The notes: a model not told the origin generated them from the letters alone. A stretch of DNA of 64,000 nucleotides from Bacteroidaceae bacterium (GCA_017531985.1 JAFXJY010000019.1:65009-129008), one strand, 5' to 3'; positions 1-9,285 are shown, numbered from the stretch's first letter. Translations and numbers: made by a program.

Positions 1-1
1 G

Positions 2-610
2 GTACATGAAGCTGTAAATGGCTCTTTGTGGACCATGAAGGTTGAAGTGTTGCTATACCTTACACTACCACTTGCGGCATGGTTGATGTCGCGTTGCAAC
101 AAGTCGTGGATAGCACTCCTCTTTATCTATATTTCCTCCTACATCTACAAGTTGTGGATGGGACATCTCTACGACACAACCGGCGAGATGATATATCGCA
201 TCATGCAACGTCAAGTTGGCGGACAGCTGTTGTTTTTCTACTCGGGAGTGACTCTTCTACTGTACTTCGACTATTTCCAACGCCATGTGCGAGTATTGTT
301 TCCCATAGCTCTCGCCGTATGCTTTGCATCGAAAGCAGTCAATTGGTTTGATGCCATCGAGCCACTGTGCATAGCTATTGTTATCATAGGTTTTGCCTAC
401 AACTGTCGATGGTTTGAATGGATGCGTAAGTACGACAACATCGCCTACGACATCTACTTGTTCCATTACCCTGTCATACAATTGGTTGTACACTGGGGAC
501 TGCCCGATGTAAATATCTATCTTTCCTTTGCAGTGGTTATGACCATGACCATCTTACTGTCACTCGCATCGTGGTACATTATCGAACGCCCCATCATGCG
601 ACGAAGATAA
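2..610 (+). CDS. Acyltransferase 3 family membrane protein (5' end missing)
   Basis: Integral membrane O-acyltransferase of the acyltransferase-3 (OafA/YrhL-like) family, which moves acyl groups onto surface or envelope sugars. The reading frame is open to the left edge, so the N-terminal half with the catalytic His lies outside the window. The visible 202 residues begin with NGSLWTMKVE, which matches the family's conserved block (commonly NGSLWSLxVE), followed by about six hydrophobic spans and the usual basic end (ERPIMRRR). A TTG at position 26 is only an internal codon. The substrate cannot be told from this fragment. The next gene is on the other strand, so this gene ends its transcription unit here. 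Confidence 0.85.
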   Translation, partial: VHEAVNGSLWTMKVEVLLYLTLPLAAWLMSRCNKSWIALLFIYISSYIYKLWMGHLYDTTGEMIYRIMQRQVGGQLLFFYSGVTLLLYFDYFQRHVRVLFPIALAVCFASKAVNWFDAIEPLCIAIVIIGFAYNCRWFEWMRKYDNIAYDIYLFHYPVIQLVVHWGLPDVNIYLSFAVVMTMTILLSLASWYIIERPIMRRR

Positions 611-644
611 TCTTTCGGTATCTTTTCAACCATGCTGATAACGG

Positions 645-715
645 CAAACAAAAAGAATGTTTCCCATTCGCGAATGAATGATTAATCAGTGGGTTTTATA
701 GAAGCTCCCAATAAT
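645..715. repeat. Degenerate repeat unit, copy 1
   Basis: About 65 bp here resemble 8528-8596 base for base with a moderate number of mismatches. Shared blocks are ACAAAAAGAAT, TCCCAT, a GAATG/TTAATC core and TTATAGAAG followed by a C/T-rich end. No coding capacity. It lies between the acyltransferase end and the nfnB terminator. Confidence 0.45.
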
Positions 716-740
716 ATAAAAAGTACTGATATAAACCTCA

Positions 741-784
741 CGAGGGTGTGACAGGAGAGCCAAGCCTCGTGTCACACCCTCGCG
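741..784 (-). terminator. Hairpin downstream of nfnB
   Basis: A 13-bp inverted repeat (CGAGGGTGTGACA and its complement) separated by about 16 bases, just past the nfnB stop. The T-run on the minus side is weak, so it may act as a 3'-end stabilising stem rather than a classic terminator. It could serve both strands. Confidence 0.6.
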
Positions 785-804
785 TAGGAGTGTAAAGGAA
801 TGTA

Positions 805-2271
805 TTATTTACTCAACTGCTCGTGCATGGCTGCTGCTGCACGACGTCCATCGCCCATAGCGAGGATGACAGTAGCACCACCACGAACGATGTCGCCTCC
901 GGCATAGAGATCGGGCAGGCATGACTGCATGGTTTCTTCGTTGACAACGATAGTACCACGACGGCTTATTTCGAGACCTTCAATAGCATTGGGGATAAGG
1001 GGGTTGGGCGAAACACCTACGCTGACGATAACGGTATCGACAGGTATGTTTTCGATAGCACCTTCAACGGCAACCGGCGAGCGACGACCGCTTTCATCGG
1101 GTTCGCCTAACTCCATGCGTTGCAATCGCATAGTGGTAACGTGTCCGTTTTCGTCTCCGAGATACTCGATAGGATTGTGCAGTGTGAGGAATTCAACACC
1201 TTCGGCCTTGGCATGTTCAACCTCTTCCTTACGAGCCGGCATCTCATCTTCACTGCGGCGATAGATAATCATGGCACGCTCGGCACCGAGGCGACGAGCT
1301 GTACGCACCGAGTCCATAGCAGTGTTACCACCACCAATGACAGCTACATTCTTACCACTGAGTACGGGTGTATCCCAGTCGGCACGGGCAGCACCCATGA
1401 GGTTGACGCGAGTGAGATATTCGTTGCACGACATGATACCTATGAGGTTTTCGCCGGGTATGTTCATGAAACGAGGCAGACCGGCACCACTGGCTACGAA
1501 TATACCCTTGAAATTCATTTCGTGGAGGTCATCGTACGACAATGTTTTACCTACGATGCAGTCGGTAACGAACGTTACACCCATGCGACGCAGAGTCTCT
1601 ATCTCAACATCGACAAACTTATTGGGGAGACGGAACTCGGGAATACCGTATTTGAGAACGCCACCTATCTCGTGAAGTGCCTCGAACACAGTTACATCAT
1701 AACCGAGCTTAACCATGTCGCCGGCAAATGACAATCCGGCAGGACCTGAACCTACGACTGCAACTTTAATACCATTGGCTGCTGCACAAGCCGGCAGTTC
1801 GCCTGTTCCATGCTCACGAGAATAGTCGGCAGCAAAACGCTCCAAGTAGCCGATGGCAACGGGTTGTTTTTTGAGTTTTTTCAAGTAGAAGCATTGCGAC
1901 TCGCATTGTTTTTCTTGCGGACACACGCGTCCACACACTGCGGGTAAGGCACTTGTCTCTTTGAGTGTAGCAGCAGCTTGCAGGAACTCGCCCTTCTCAA
2001 TGTGCTTGATAAATGTGGGGATGTTGATACCTACGGGACATCCTGTCATACACATAGGCTCGGGACAGTCAAGGCAACGGCGAGCCTCGATGAGTGCTTG
2101 TTGCTCGGTGAGGCCTTGATTGACCTCTTCACTGCAAGTGATGCGATAGGCTGCATCCAACTCGGGCATAACGACACGAGGTATGTCGGTACGCTCTTTG
2201 GCTTTCATACTCTTGCGTAGCTCTTCACGCCAAGGCTGGTTGCGACGAGCTGTTATATCTTCCATATTCAT
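805..2271 (-). CDS. nfnB: NfnB-type large subunit (NADPH-dependent, GltD-like flavoprotein)
   Basis: 488 residues. Large subunit of the NADH-dependent ferredoxin:NADP+ oxidoreductase (Nfn), an electron-bifurcating cytoplasmic flavoenzyme that exchanges electrons among NADH, NADPH and ferredoxin; the family is often labelled glutamate synthase small subunit. The N-terminus holds two Cys clusters for [4Fe-4S] centres (CLDCPEPMCMTGCP near 67-79 and CGRVCPQEKQCESQC near 113-127). Then come an FAD-binding GSGPAG near 174 and an NADPH-binding GGGNTAMD near 315. Length is normal. It starts 16 bp after nfnA, and this pairing, rather than a neighbouring GltB, is why I prefer Nfn to glutamate synthase. 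Stand-alone GltD function is the alternative. Confidence 0.85.
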   Translation of the reverse strand: MNMEDITARRNQPWREELRKSMKAKERTDIPRVVMPELDAAYRITCSEEVNQGLTEQQALIEARRCLDCPEPMCMTGCPVGINIPTFIKHIEKGEFLQAAATLKETSALPAVCGRVCPQEKQCESQCFYLKKLKKQPVAIGYLERFAADYSREHGTGELPACAAANGIKVAVVGSGPAGLSFAGDMVKLGYDVTVFEALHEIGGVLKYGIPEFRLPNKFVDVEIETLRRMGVTFVTDCIVGKTLSYDDLHEMNFKGIFVASGAGLPRFMNIPGENLIGIMSCNEYLTRVNLMGAARADWDTPVLSGKNVAVIGGGNTAMDSVRTARRLGAERAMIIYRRSEDEMPARKEEVEHAKAEGVEFLTLHNPIEYLGDENGHVTTMRLQRMELGEPDESGRRSPVAVEGAIENIPVDTVIVSVGVSPNPLIPNAIEGLEISRRGTIVVNEETMQSCLPDLYAGGDIVRGGATVILAMGDGRRAAAAMHEQLSK

Positions 2272-2287
2272 TGTGTATCCTCCTTTA

Positions 2288-3079
2288 TTATTCTACTTCC
2301 TTATAAGAACGAAGTCGCATCATTAATTCGTCGAAATCGACTTGGTGAGCATCGAACTCAGGACCGTCAATGCAAACGAAACGCAACTTGCCACCGACTG
2401 TGACACGACATGCACCGCACATACCAGTTCCGTCGACCATGATGGCGTTGAGCGACACAACAGTGGGTATGTTGTATTGGGCTGTAAGTTTCGACACGAA
2501 TTTCATCATCACCGCAGGTCCTATGGCAACGCACTGGTCGACCTGTTCACGTTTTATAATCTGCTCAACACCTTCGGTTACAAGACCTTTTGTTCCGTAT
2601 GAGCCGTCATCGGTCATGATAATAACTTCATCGCTCGAAGCTCTTATTTCGTCTTCAAGTATGATAAGATCCTTGCTACGAGCAGCCAATACGCTGATTA
2701 CACGGTTACCGGCAGCCTTCATGGCTTGTACGATGGGCAACAGAGGGGCAACTCCTACTCCACCACCGCAGCACACAACTGTACCCACCTTGGCGATGTG
2801 AGTGGCTTGTCCGAGAGGTCCTACCACGTCGGCTATATAATCGCCGGGATTGAGGGCACAGAGTTTTACAGTAGAGCGACCTACTGTCTGTACTACAAGT
2901 GTAATAGTACCTTTCTCAATATCGGCACCTGCAATGGTCAAAGGAACACGTTCGCCATGCTCATCGACACGCACAATCACAAAGTGACCGGCTTTGCGAG
3001 CCTTGGCTATGAGTGGTGCTTCGATAACGAGCTTTACCACTCGGTCGGAGAAATACTCCTTGCTAATGATTTTGTTCAT
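2288..3079 (-). CDS. nfnA: NfnA-type small subunit (FAD / 2Fe-2S ferredoxin-NADP reductase)
   Basis: 263 residues. Small subunit of Nfn: an FAD- and NAD-binding ferredoxin-reductase fold related to the electron-transfer subunit of dihydroorotate dehydrogenase. The first 100 residues form the FAD beta-barrel, with VPLTIAG as the flavin-binding strand. CGGGVGVAPLLP near 103-114 is the pyridine-nucleotide motif. The C-terminus has the Cys set GMCGACR followed by a Cys 11 residues on (FVCIDGPEFDAHQVD), which binds the [2Fe-2S] cluster. It is the first gene of the nfnA-nfnB unit and has its own promoter at 3190-3219. Confidence 0.86.
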   Translation of the reverse strand: MNKIISKEYFSDRVVKLVIEAPLIAKARKAGHFVIVRVDEHGERVPLTIAGADIEKGTITLVVQTVGRSTVKLCALNPGDYIADVVGPLGQATHIAKVGTVVCCGGGVGVAPLLPIVQAMKAAGNRVISVLAARSKDLIILEDEIRASSDEVIIMTDDGSYGTKGLVTEGVEQIIKREQVDQCVAIGPAVMMKFVSKLTAQYNIPTVVSLNAIMVDGTGMCGACRVTVGGKLRFVCIDGPEFDAHQVDFDELMMRLRSYKEVE

Positions 3080-3189
3080 ATCAGTATTATATGATTGTAT
3101 TAAGGTTTTTTTCTTCTTTCTTGTTACTTTGTCTTTTATTATTCTATCATTATGTCAAAATAGAATAGATTATCGCACAAATTTCAGTA

Positions 3190-3219
3190 CAAAATTAAGA
3201 CTTTTTCACGAGACAACAA
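3190..3219 (-). promoter_or_regulatory. Bacteroidota promoter for nfnAB
   Basis: On the minus strand, TAATTTTG (a TAnnTTTG -7 box) lies at 3190-3197 and TTG at 3217-3219, 19 bp apart. Start of transcription is expected near 3184, giving a leader of about 105 nt. The -33 box almost touches the stop of the upstream large NTPase gene. Confidence 0.6.
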
Positions 3220-3223
3220 GCAA

Positions 3224-6200
3224 TTAGAGAATATTTAGTTTATCACAAAGTTCATAACATTTTCTTCCAAACCAATTATTCCTATTTCGGGCTTCGTAGC
3301 GGATACCATCCAACTCCTTGTAATAAATACACTTACCATTATTATCGGTGAGCAGTTGTACCACTAAGTGCAGGTCACTCAATCTATATAGTTGGTGTTG
3401 GATATAATTTTTCACGCAGTCGGAAAGACAACTCTTCTTACCTTCGTAGAGGAAGTTGCCATTAAATCGATGAACGACACACTCTACAATATTTATGGGG
3501 CAGATGTGTGCAAAATAGATATATGATAGTTGGTTGGCATGTATCTCCCATGAGGGGGCATCGGGGGGCATCTGCAACAGTACATTCATGTCGATGTTGC
3601 CGGTAGCATTCAGGTGCAGCCAGCAGTCGGCCAGTAGTTGCTCATAGAGGGGATTGACACATGGCTGATTGCGTTGTGTGGTAATGAAATATAAAGCACT
3701 CAGATAGCTGTTGACAATAGCGATGTTGATGAGATGGGGATGCGACACGATGCATTCGCATATCTCTTGCAGTGCCAAATCGGCATTATTGAGCCTATTG
3801 ACAAAGAAATAGCGTCGACTCCACACAGCGATAAATTCGGGTGTGTTGCGGAACTCGTCGGGAAAGAGTGTTATCACTTCATCGAGCTGCTGAATGGTTT
3901 TGGAGACTTTCAGCATATTGACAAACATCTGTATGCTCATTGAGAGGAACGTATTACCGGTGCAGTGTGCAACGAGCAAGGTTTTCATCAGGGCATACTT
4001 GTCGTAAATGCTACGATCGGTTGATATAACCTTAAATGCATGATTGAGATAAGTAGAGGTAATGGGGGCATTGATGCTACGTCTATAATCATCCATCATT
4101 TGGTACGATATGTGCTTAGTCTCGGCAATGAATATAAGCATTTTGATGGGTGAATAGTTGTAGACAATGTCACGGTCGATGGTAATGACGTCGTTGTCGA
4201 TATTGATAAGTCGATTAAGTACCACATCCGATAGTCGCATATTTTCGTTGCTTGACTTTTTCTCCATGTCGATACCGCGGTGGTTTTTCTTAGCAATAGC
4301 CTTGATTTTGTCATATATATAGTCATCGACACGACTATTCATTGTACAGAGTGCCATAAAGACAAAGTTGCCTTCGGCATAGGCAGTCTCGTTATTATAT
4401 ATGAAGTCGAGATACTCAGCAAAGGTCTTTTCAAGCAGTCGATCTTCATAAGCATAGGGCATGACTTGGTCATAATTGTACACATCATCGCCAACCAACT
4501 GTATGCGATAGCTATACAGATTGGACATCTGTTCTATTACTTCGCTACTGGTATATTCATTGACGAAGTATTTATACGCATCGATAAGTACCGCATTGAC
4601 TCGATCGATGCCCTTGCGACGGAGTGTATCATCGACACTTCGACGATGGCGACCGATGGTTTCATAAACAATCTTGCGTAAGTAAGACTTGAAAATATAG
4701 GCCGTCAGACGCAGAGGGGTGTCACCGTCACGCAAGGTGTCGATAAAGCGGCGTGTTTCATCATAGGTCTTGAATATGTTCTTAATATACTCCGACAGAA
4801 TATATGTCTTGTGGCTATCATCGAAAATCAAGTCGCGTGTTGTCGAGAAGCACACCCTTTTTCCTTTGCGACTACTCTCTACAAGATCTTCAATACCATT
4901 ACTCATCAACTTGTCGAAGGCATGCTGCATAAGAGCCAACTCATTGCGGCGATTGAGTTGCTGGAAAAATTGGTTCCAACAATGCGGATTTTGTCGTAGA
5001 ATGTTTATCTCTTTGGGATACAAACCCCACCGGTCATACAGTTCATCGGCTGAGCATAGAGAGTCATTCTCATTGGGTACACCGAATAAGAATGCCATCT
5101 CTACGGTTGTTATTTTAATATCCTTGGAAAACTTGCTGATGAGTGTACCAAGTGTACGATCTTTGAGCAATTTATCGGCATATAACTTACGCCACCTCTT
5201 CAATATATCGATAGCTTCGTTGCAGGAAACATCATTAATAGCCAGATATGCCCCCAAAGCATATTCATCTTTGAGGCGAGCCGGATCATCATTACGCACA
5301 TGCATGACCGAATGCAGACACATGTAAGCATCGGATAGGGTCTTAGCCTTATCGAGCAACTTATTGTTTGTCAGATAATTTCCTCGTCCATATTTCATAA
5401 CAGCATCGAGTAGATGCTCAAACATAAGGAACTCGTTGTTCATATACATCGATAGCGTATAGTCATCGATGTTGCCACTTGTTACCATCTTCTCATAGGC
5501 CTTGATTACCGACGACTCATCGAGCAACGACAACATGTCGTTAAGAGCCCTTATGCGATGGAAACGATGAATATTGGAGTCAATTTTGCCATTTACTACA
5601 CTGAGGATGCTATGATCATCGGGCAGATGTATCAAATATAGGAACAACTCGAGGCGATCCTCATAGGTGTACCGCTGCGACAATCGCTTGATGTTCTTGT
5701 AGAATGAGAGTGTGAAGTAAGGTAGTGATACTGCCTCTTGGATATATTGTTCGGTGGTACTTCGCAATAGTTCTATCACCATCATCAACTCATCGAAGGT
5801 TGAGGTCTTCAACATCGCCTCTATCAATAGGCTGCCCAACTGCGGAATGAATATGTTATCAATACCCTCTTGATCAACTTCCTCCTCGTCGCCCCACTCA
5901 TCGTCTTCCTTTAATTGCACATAAAAAGTAGCACTATGACTTGCAGCCTCCTCGGCCATATCGACTATCTCAATGGGCGATTTGGTAAGAAAGCGAGTGA
6001 TACGTCGCAGGTTGAATACATCTTTTAAATCATCGGGAGAGAAAGGTGCTTGCATATTTTCAACACGGCAATCGGTTGTCGTAAAAATACGGGACAGCAG
6101 CTCTCGCTCCTGTGCCATCGTCAATGGCTTTGTCTCATAACTCGACTGATAGCGAGATACTTGATGCCGCTTCTCGGAGAGCATGCGAAATGTGGTTTTT

Positions 6201-8092
6201 ATATATAAGTCGGTTAACACATTTCTTATCGACTCTCCACGTTTCGGATTGTTGATTTCGGCTAATATTTCATTTAAAATATTTACACTCTCGTTGTAAC
6301 TAAGGCTTGATATAGCATTCTGACAGAATACATTGGCATACTGGTCTTCCCTTATCTTCGCAGGAAGTGATGATTGGTAACTGCTGCATATTTTGTAAAG
6401 ATTGCGTACATTGGAAACTTGCTTACCGCCAAACTTTGCTATTAGATACTTAATTTCATCGGGCAACAGACACATACGATCGCACAGGACATAGCCCATT
6501 CGTTCGGGTATTTTCACATCACAATCCTTGCCACTGGCAGCATAACCGATGAGTATATCCAAGTAATCGGGCATTAATGTAATAGCTTCTATTACATAAT
6601 TATCGATGTTGATGCGTGCGATGTTGCCGCCATCATAGTCCAATACTATCCATCGTTGGCTACACAATGCCTCCAAGGCTTTTCGCAATGGCTCATCGTC
6701 TTGTTTATCCTTTATGTGACACCATAGGTTTTTAATATCGATGTAGAGTCCCTTACGCACACTCTTACAATACATCTGCTGCATTTTAATAATCTGCAAG
6801 ACTTCATAATAGTCACTATGTGCCGATTGATAACTCGATAGGTCATTGCGTATCTCTTCATAATCGATGAAGAGTGAACCTATGGTATAATTGCCGGGAC
6901 GAACTTTGTCGGCACTGATAATACCGCATCGCACCATCTCGGCTACCATCTTGTTGAAAGAAGTTCTATTGTATATATCGAAACGGACTATTACCTCATG
7001 TAGCGTATTGCCATAGCAGCGACTATATATGTCGCGTCCGAATATTTTTTCATAATATTTATGGCGTTCTTGGCGAGTAAGTTCACCGGGCATGGTAATG
7101 ATAATGGTTACCTTCTCCCACTTGGGCAGTTTATCGGGCCTAATGCTACGCATCAGTTGCCAGAATCGAGCATCGGATTGTATGTCGCCCTTATCAAGTA
7201 CCTTACTGAAATCGTCGAAAAAAAAGACTGCATGCCTCTGCTCTTTGTTGCGATACATCGACAAACTGTTGATAACATCAAGCGAATGTGTGTTATAACC
7301 GGCATTATAGATATAGAAGTCAGCGTCACGCCATTGAGGATTGTTCTTCATCAACTCATATACGGCACGAGTCTTGCCACTATACGAATTACCCTCAATG
7401 ATGAGCAAAGAGGAAATATTGGCAATATCGGCCATCTTAGTATCCAGTTCTTCGCGTACAAAATATTGCGAAGTGGAGATGCGAAGATTTTGCTCGGAGT
7501 TGCGGATGTGATGTGCATAAGAAAGCTCTTCCTGACGATAGTAGTAATACGAATCCTTCACCGTGGTCAGCAAGTCGCGTTGGAGTGTAGCAAGGAAAGT
7601 ATTTTTATCGACATCCCACTCGGCGGTGTTATCGTCGGAGGTAAATCGGACATATTTTTTACCACCGAAATCGGTCGTTATGCGTTCTTCGATACTGTCA
7701 CCTTCTACCTCTACGCCATCAACTATCTCTTTATAGGGTATTTTCACTGATTTTTTTTCGCCACTGTATAAGATGTAAGGCAATATAAAGGGAGTGTGAC
7801 CCGACGTTGCACGCGAGGCCTCCAATGCACACCTATATTCCCCCATAGTATAACAACCCACCGGTGTACCACACTCGATGAGAAAGAGAAATATATCGCA
7901 AGTTGCAGCCAACTCATTAAGACTCTGCTGAGTATCTTCATTACGAGCAGGAAATGCCGTATTCTCAAACATGACGAGTTCGTAGTGGAATGTTCGGCTC
8001 TGTTCATTGACACGATCAACCACCCGAGGCAACTCCTCTCGGAAAGGGTTGAGCATCGACGATGCGACAAATATTTTCTTCTTGGTTTCCAT
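3224..8092 (-). CDS. Large DUF4062/TIR-like P-loop NTPase with helical repeat C-terminus (STAND-like)
   Basis: 1622 residues from the ATG at 8092. A longer open frame reaches 8305, but a promoter at 8187-8218 would start transcription near 8181, excluding the upstream start; the fold's first strand (KKIFVASS) also follows the 8092 Met directly. ATGs at 8158 and 8143 remain possible. Residues 1-110 resemble DUF4062/TIR-like Rossmann domains: VASS, then CDIFLFLIECG, then GEYRCALE with a candidate acidic residue. A P-loop GNSYSGKT is at 234-241 and Walker B AVFFFDD near 288-294, followed by a winged-helix-like part. About 1100 residues of alpha-helical repeats end the protein. DUF4062 at the head of P-loop regulatory ATPases is a known arrangement (NWD1, TEP1), and effector-NTPase-sensor is the design of bacterial STAND defence proteins. 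Defence is inference; no partner gene is adjacent. Confidence 0.75.
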   Translation of the reverse strand: METKKKIFVASSMLNPFREELPRVVDRVNEQSRTFHYELVMFENTAFPARNEDTQQSLNELAATCDIFLFLIECGTPVGCYTMGEYRCALEASRATSGHTPFILPYILYSGEKKSVKIPYKEIVDGVEVEGDSIEERITTDFGGKKYVRFTSDDNTAEWDVDKNTFLATLQRDLLTTVKDSYYYYRQEELSYAHHIRNSEQNLRISTSQYFVREELDTKMADIANISSLLIIEGNSYSGKTRAVYELMKNNPQWRDADFYIYNAGYNTHSLDVINSLSMYRNKEQRHAVFFFDDFSKVLDKGDIQSDARFWQLMRSIRPDKLPKWEKVTIIITMPGELTRQERHKYYEKIFGRDIYSRCYGNTLHEVIVRFDIYNRTSFNKMVAEMVRCGIISADKVRPGNYTIGSLFIDYEEIRNDLSSYQSAHSDYYEVLQIIKMQQMYCKSVRKGLYIDIKNLWCHIKDKQDDEPLRKALEALCSQRWIVLDYDGGNIARINIDNYVIEAITLMPDYLDILIGYAASGKDCDVKIPERMGYVLCDRMCLLPDEIKYLIAKFGGKQVSNVRNLYKICSSYQSSLPAKIREDQYANVFCQNAISSLSYNESVNILNEILAEINNPKRGESIRNVLTDLYIKTTFRMLSEKRHQVSRYQSSYETKPLTMAQERELLSRIFTTTDCRVENMQAPFSPDDLKDVFNLRRITRFLTKSPIEIVDMAEEAASHSATFYVQLKEDDEWGDEEEVDQEGIDNIFIPQLGSLLIEAMLKTSTFDELMMVIELLRSTTEQYIQEAVSLPYFTLSFYKNIKRLSQRYTYEDRLELFLYLIHLPDDHSILSVVNGKIDSNIHRFHRIRALNDMLSLLDESSVIKAYEKMVTSGNIDDYTLSMYMNNEFLMFEHLLDAVMKYGRGNYLTNNKLLDKAKTLSDAYMCLHSVMHVRNDDPARLKDEYALGAYLAINDVSCNEAIDILKRWRKLYADKLLKDRTLGTLISKFSKDIKITTVEMAFLFGVPNENDSLCSADELYDRWGLYPKEINILRQNPHCWNQFFQQLNRRNELALMQHAFDKLMSNGIEDLVESSRKGKRVCFSTTRDLIFDDSHKTYILSEYIKNIFKTYDETRRFIDTLRDGDTPLRLTAYIFKSYLRKIVYETIGRHRRSVDDTLRRKGIDRVNAVLIDAYKYFVNEYTSSEVIEQMSNLYSYRIQLVGDDVYNYDQVMPYAYEDRLLEKTFAEYLDFIYNNETAYAEGNFVFMALCTMNSRVDDYIYDKIKAIAKKNHRGIDMEKKSSNENMRLSDVVLNRLINIDNDVITIDRDIVYNYSPIKMLIFIAETKHISYQMMDDYRRSINAPITSTYLNHAFKVISTDRSIYDKYALMKTLLVAHCTGNTFLSMSIQMFVNMLKVSKTIQQLDEVITLFPDEFRNTPEFIAVWSRRYFFVNRLNNADLALQEICECIVSHPHLINIAIVNSYLSALYFITTQRNQPCVNPLYEQLLADCWLHLNATGNIDMNVLLQMPPDAPSWEIHANQLSYIYFAHICPINIVECVVHRFNGNFLYEGKKSCLSDCVKNYIQHQLYRLSDLHLVVQLLTDNNGKCIYYKELDGIRYEARNRNNWFGRKCYELCDKLNIL

Positions 8093-8186
8093 GAAGGTAC
8101 TTACTGATGTGATGATAATCTGGTGGCTGGATACTTCTACCATTATTCCATCAGTCATATCAAGGCAAGTGATAGAAGTTCCTTTG

Positions 8187-8218
8187 CAAATATAGTACAA
8201 GGCGAGAGGAGTACAAAA
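8187..8218 (-). promoter_or_regulatory. Promoter for the large NTPase gene
   Basis: Minus-strand TATATTTG (8187-8194) with TTTTG at 8214-8218, spacing 19 bp, a textbook Bacteroidota -7/-33 pair. It lies inside the longer open frame and so decides against the start at 8305. Confidence 0.7.
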
Positions 8219-8308
8219 TTTATGGGTCTGTTTTTTACTCTTGCCACATGAATGAAGGCAAGTTCTATAAAATTCCACCAACCCATCATTCATTATCGAG
8301 AACATTCA

Positions 8309-8343
8309 TTTTGCTTGCTTCACGCATTTTCCGGGTATCTTTG
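8309..8343 (+). promoter_or_regulatory. Divergent promoter pointing into repeat-rich intergenic region
   Basis: TTTTG at 8309-8313 and TATCTTTG at 8336-8343 on the plus strand, 22 bp apart. It points away from the NTPase gene into about 390 bp with no convincing coding frame, so any product would be a noncoding RNA starting near 8349. A 65-codon frame at 8506-8703 looks random. Confidence 0.5.
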
Positions 8344-8352
8344 TGCCTTGAC

Positions 8353-8618
8353 CCCGCTATGCTCTTTCGGTTGAAATCCAAACGACTACTTTAAGGGAGC
8401 TTCTATAAATTACTTTGTTATGATTGATGATTTTTTCTTAGAGTATATTTTAGACTTTGACCGAATGAGCATAGTGGGCTATGTGATTGAAATCAAGACT
8501 GAAAGATGCCAAGAAAAAACATCAAGCAAACAAAAAGAATCTCTCCCATAACAAACGAATGTTTAATCTGTGGAATTTATAGAAGTTTCCTTAATAAAAA
8601 TTCATCAATCATAACAAA
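8353..8618. repeat. Three interleaved inverted repeats
   Basis: Three pairs of inverted blocks cross each other. Pair a: 8353-8371 with 8460-8478 (17 of 19). Pair b: 8395-8410 with 8575-8590 (14 of 16). Pair c: 8414-8430 with 8602-8618 (17 of 17). The order is a-b-c-a'-b'-c', so the stems cannot form one simple nested hairpin. The right part (8528-8596) is related to 645-715. Confidence 0.6.
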
Positions 8619-8660
8619 ACAATATATCGAGGCTTGCACATCAGAGAGAGAAAGAGAGAG

Positions 8661-8696
8661 AAAAAAACGAGCCACCTCGTCACCGGGGCGGCTCGT
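8661..8696 (-). terminator. Terminator of rubrerythrin unit
   Basis: GC-rich stem with ACGAGCC at 8667-8673 pairing with GGCTCGT at 8690-8696, followed on the minus strand by seven T. Classic intrinsic terminator below the rubrerythrin gene. Confidence 0.8.
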
Positions 8697-8739
8697 CACT
8701 TGAAGAAAAAACTATTCTACGATTTATGGTAACTAACTA

Positions 8740-9285
8740 TCACTTTTTGAAATATCGGTTGTACAGACCTTCGAACGCTTTACCATGACGGGCTTCGTCC
8801 TTGGCCATCTCGTGAACGGTATCGTGGATAGCATCGTAACCCAATTGCTTAGCACGGGTAGCTATACGCAACTTGTCGGCACATGCACCACACTCGGCAT
8901 TCATGCGTGCATCGAGGTTTTTCTTGGTATCCCATACTACCTCACCGAGCAACTCGGCAAACTTGGCAGCATGCTCGGCTTCTTCCCAAGCAAAACGCTT
9001 GTAAGCCTCGGCAATCTCGGGATAACCTTCGCGGTCGGCTTGACGGCTCATGGCAAGGTACATACCCACTTCGGTACATTCGCCCATGAAGTGGGCACGC
9101 AGACCTTCCATAACCTCTTCATCTTCTACTATACCATCACCTATATGATGCTCCGAAACAAATTGGAGTGCTGCATCTTCTTTAAGCACTTCGAATTTCG
9201 AAGCGGGAACTTTACATTGAGGACATCTTTCGGGAGCGGCATCGCCTTCGTGGATATAACCACATACTGTACAGATAAATTTCAT
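8740..9285 (-). CDS. rbr: Reverse rubrerythrin (rubredoxin then diiron ferritin-like domain)
   Basis: 181 residues. Cytoplasmic peroxide-scavenging diiron protein that reduces H2O2 with electrons passed through a rubredoxin iron. The rubredoxin-like iron site is at the N-terminus ([20 protein letters not shown], two CxxC pairs), ahead of the ferritin-like four-helix domain. That is the 'reverse' order compared with classical rubrerythrin. Diiron ligands are seen in ECTE, EEAEH and the closing DEARH. It sits 40 bp downstream of a PerR-like regulator on the same strand, which suggests a peroxide-response unit of an anaerobe. Confidence 0.9.
   Translation of the reverse strand: MKFICTVCGYIHEGDAAPERCPQCKVPASKFEVLKEDAALQFVSEHHIGDGIVEDEEVMEGLRAHFMGECTEVGMYLAMSRQADREGYPEIAEAYKRFAWEEAEHAAKFAELLGEVVWDTKKNLDARMNAECGACADKLRIATRAKQLGYDAIHDTVHEMAKDEARHGKAFEGLYNRYFKK

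Noticed and set aside
805-2271. Glutamate synthase small subunit (GltD)
   Set aside because: The partner gene next to it is an NfnA-type FAD/2Fe-2S subunit and no GltB large subunit is present, so Nfn is the better call, though not certain.
8644-8660. AGAGAGAGAAAGAGAGAG run as a microsatellite or regulatory site
   Set aside because: Short purine tract beside the rubrerythrin terminator; too small and simple to interpret.
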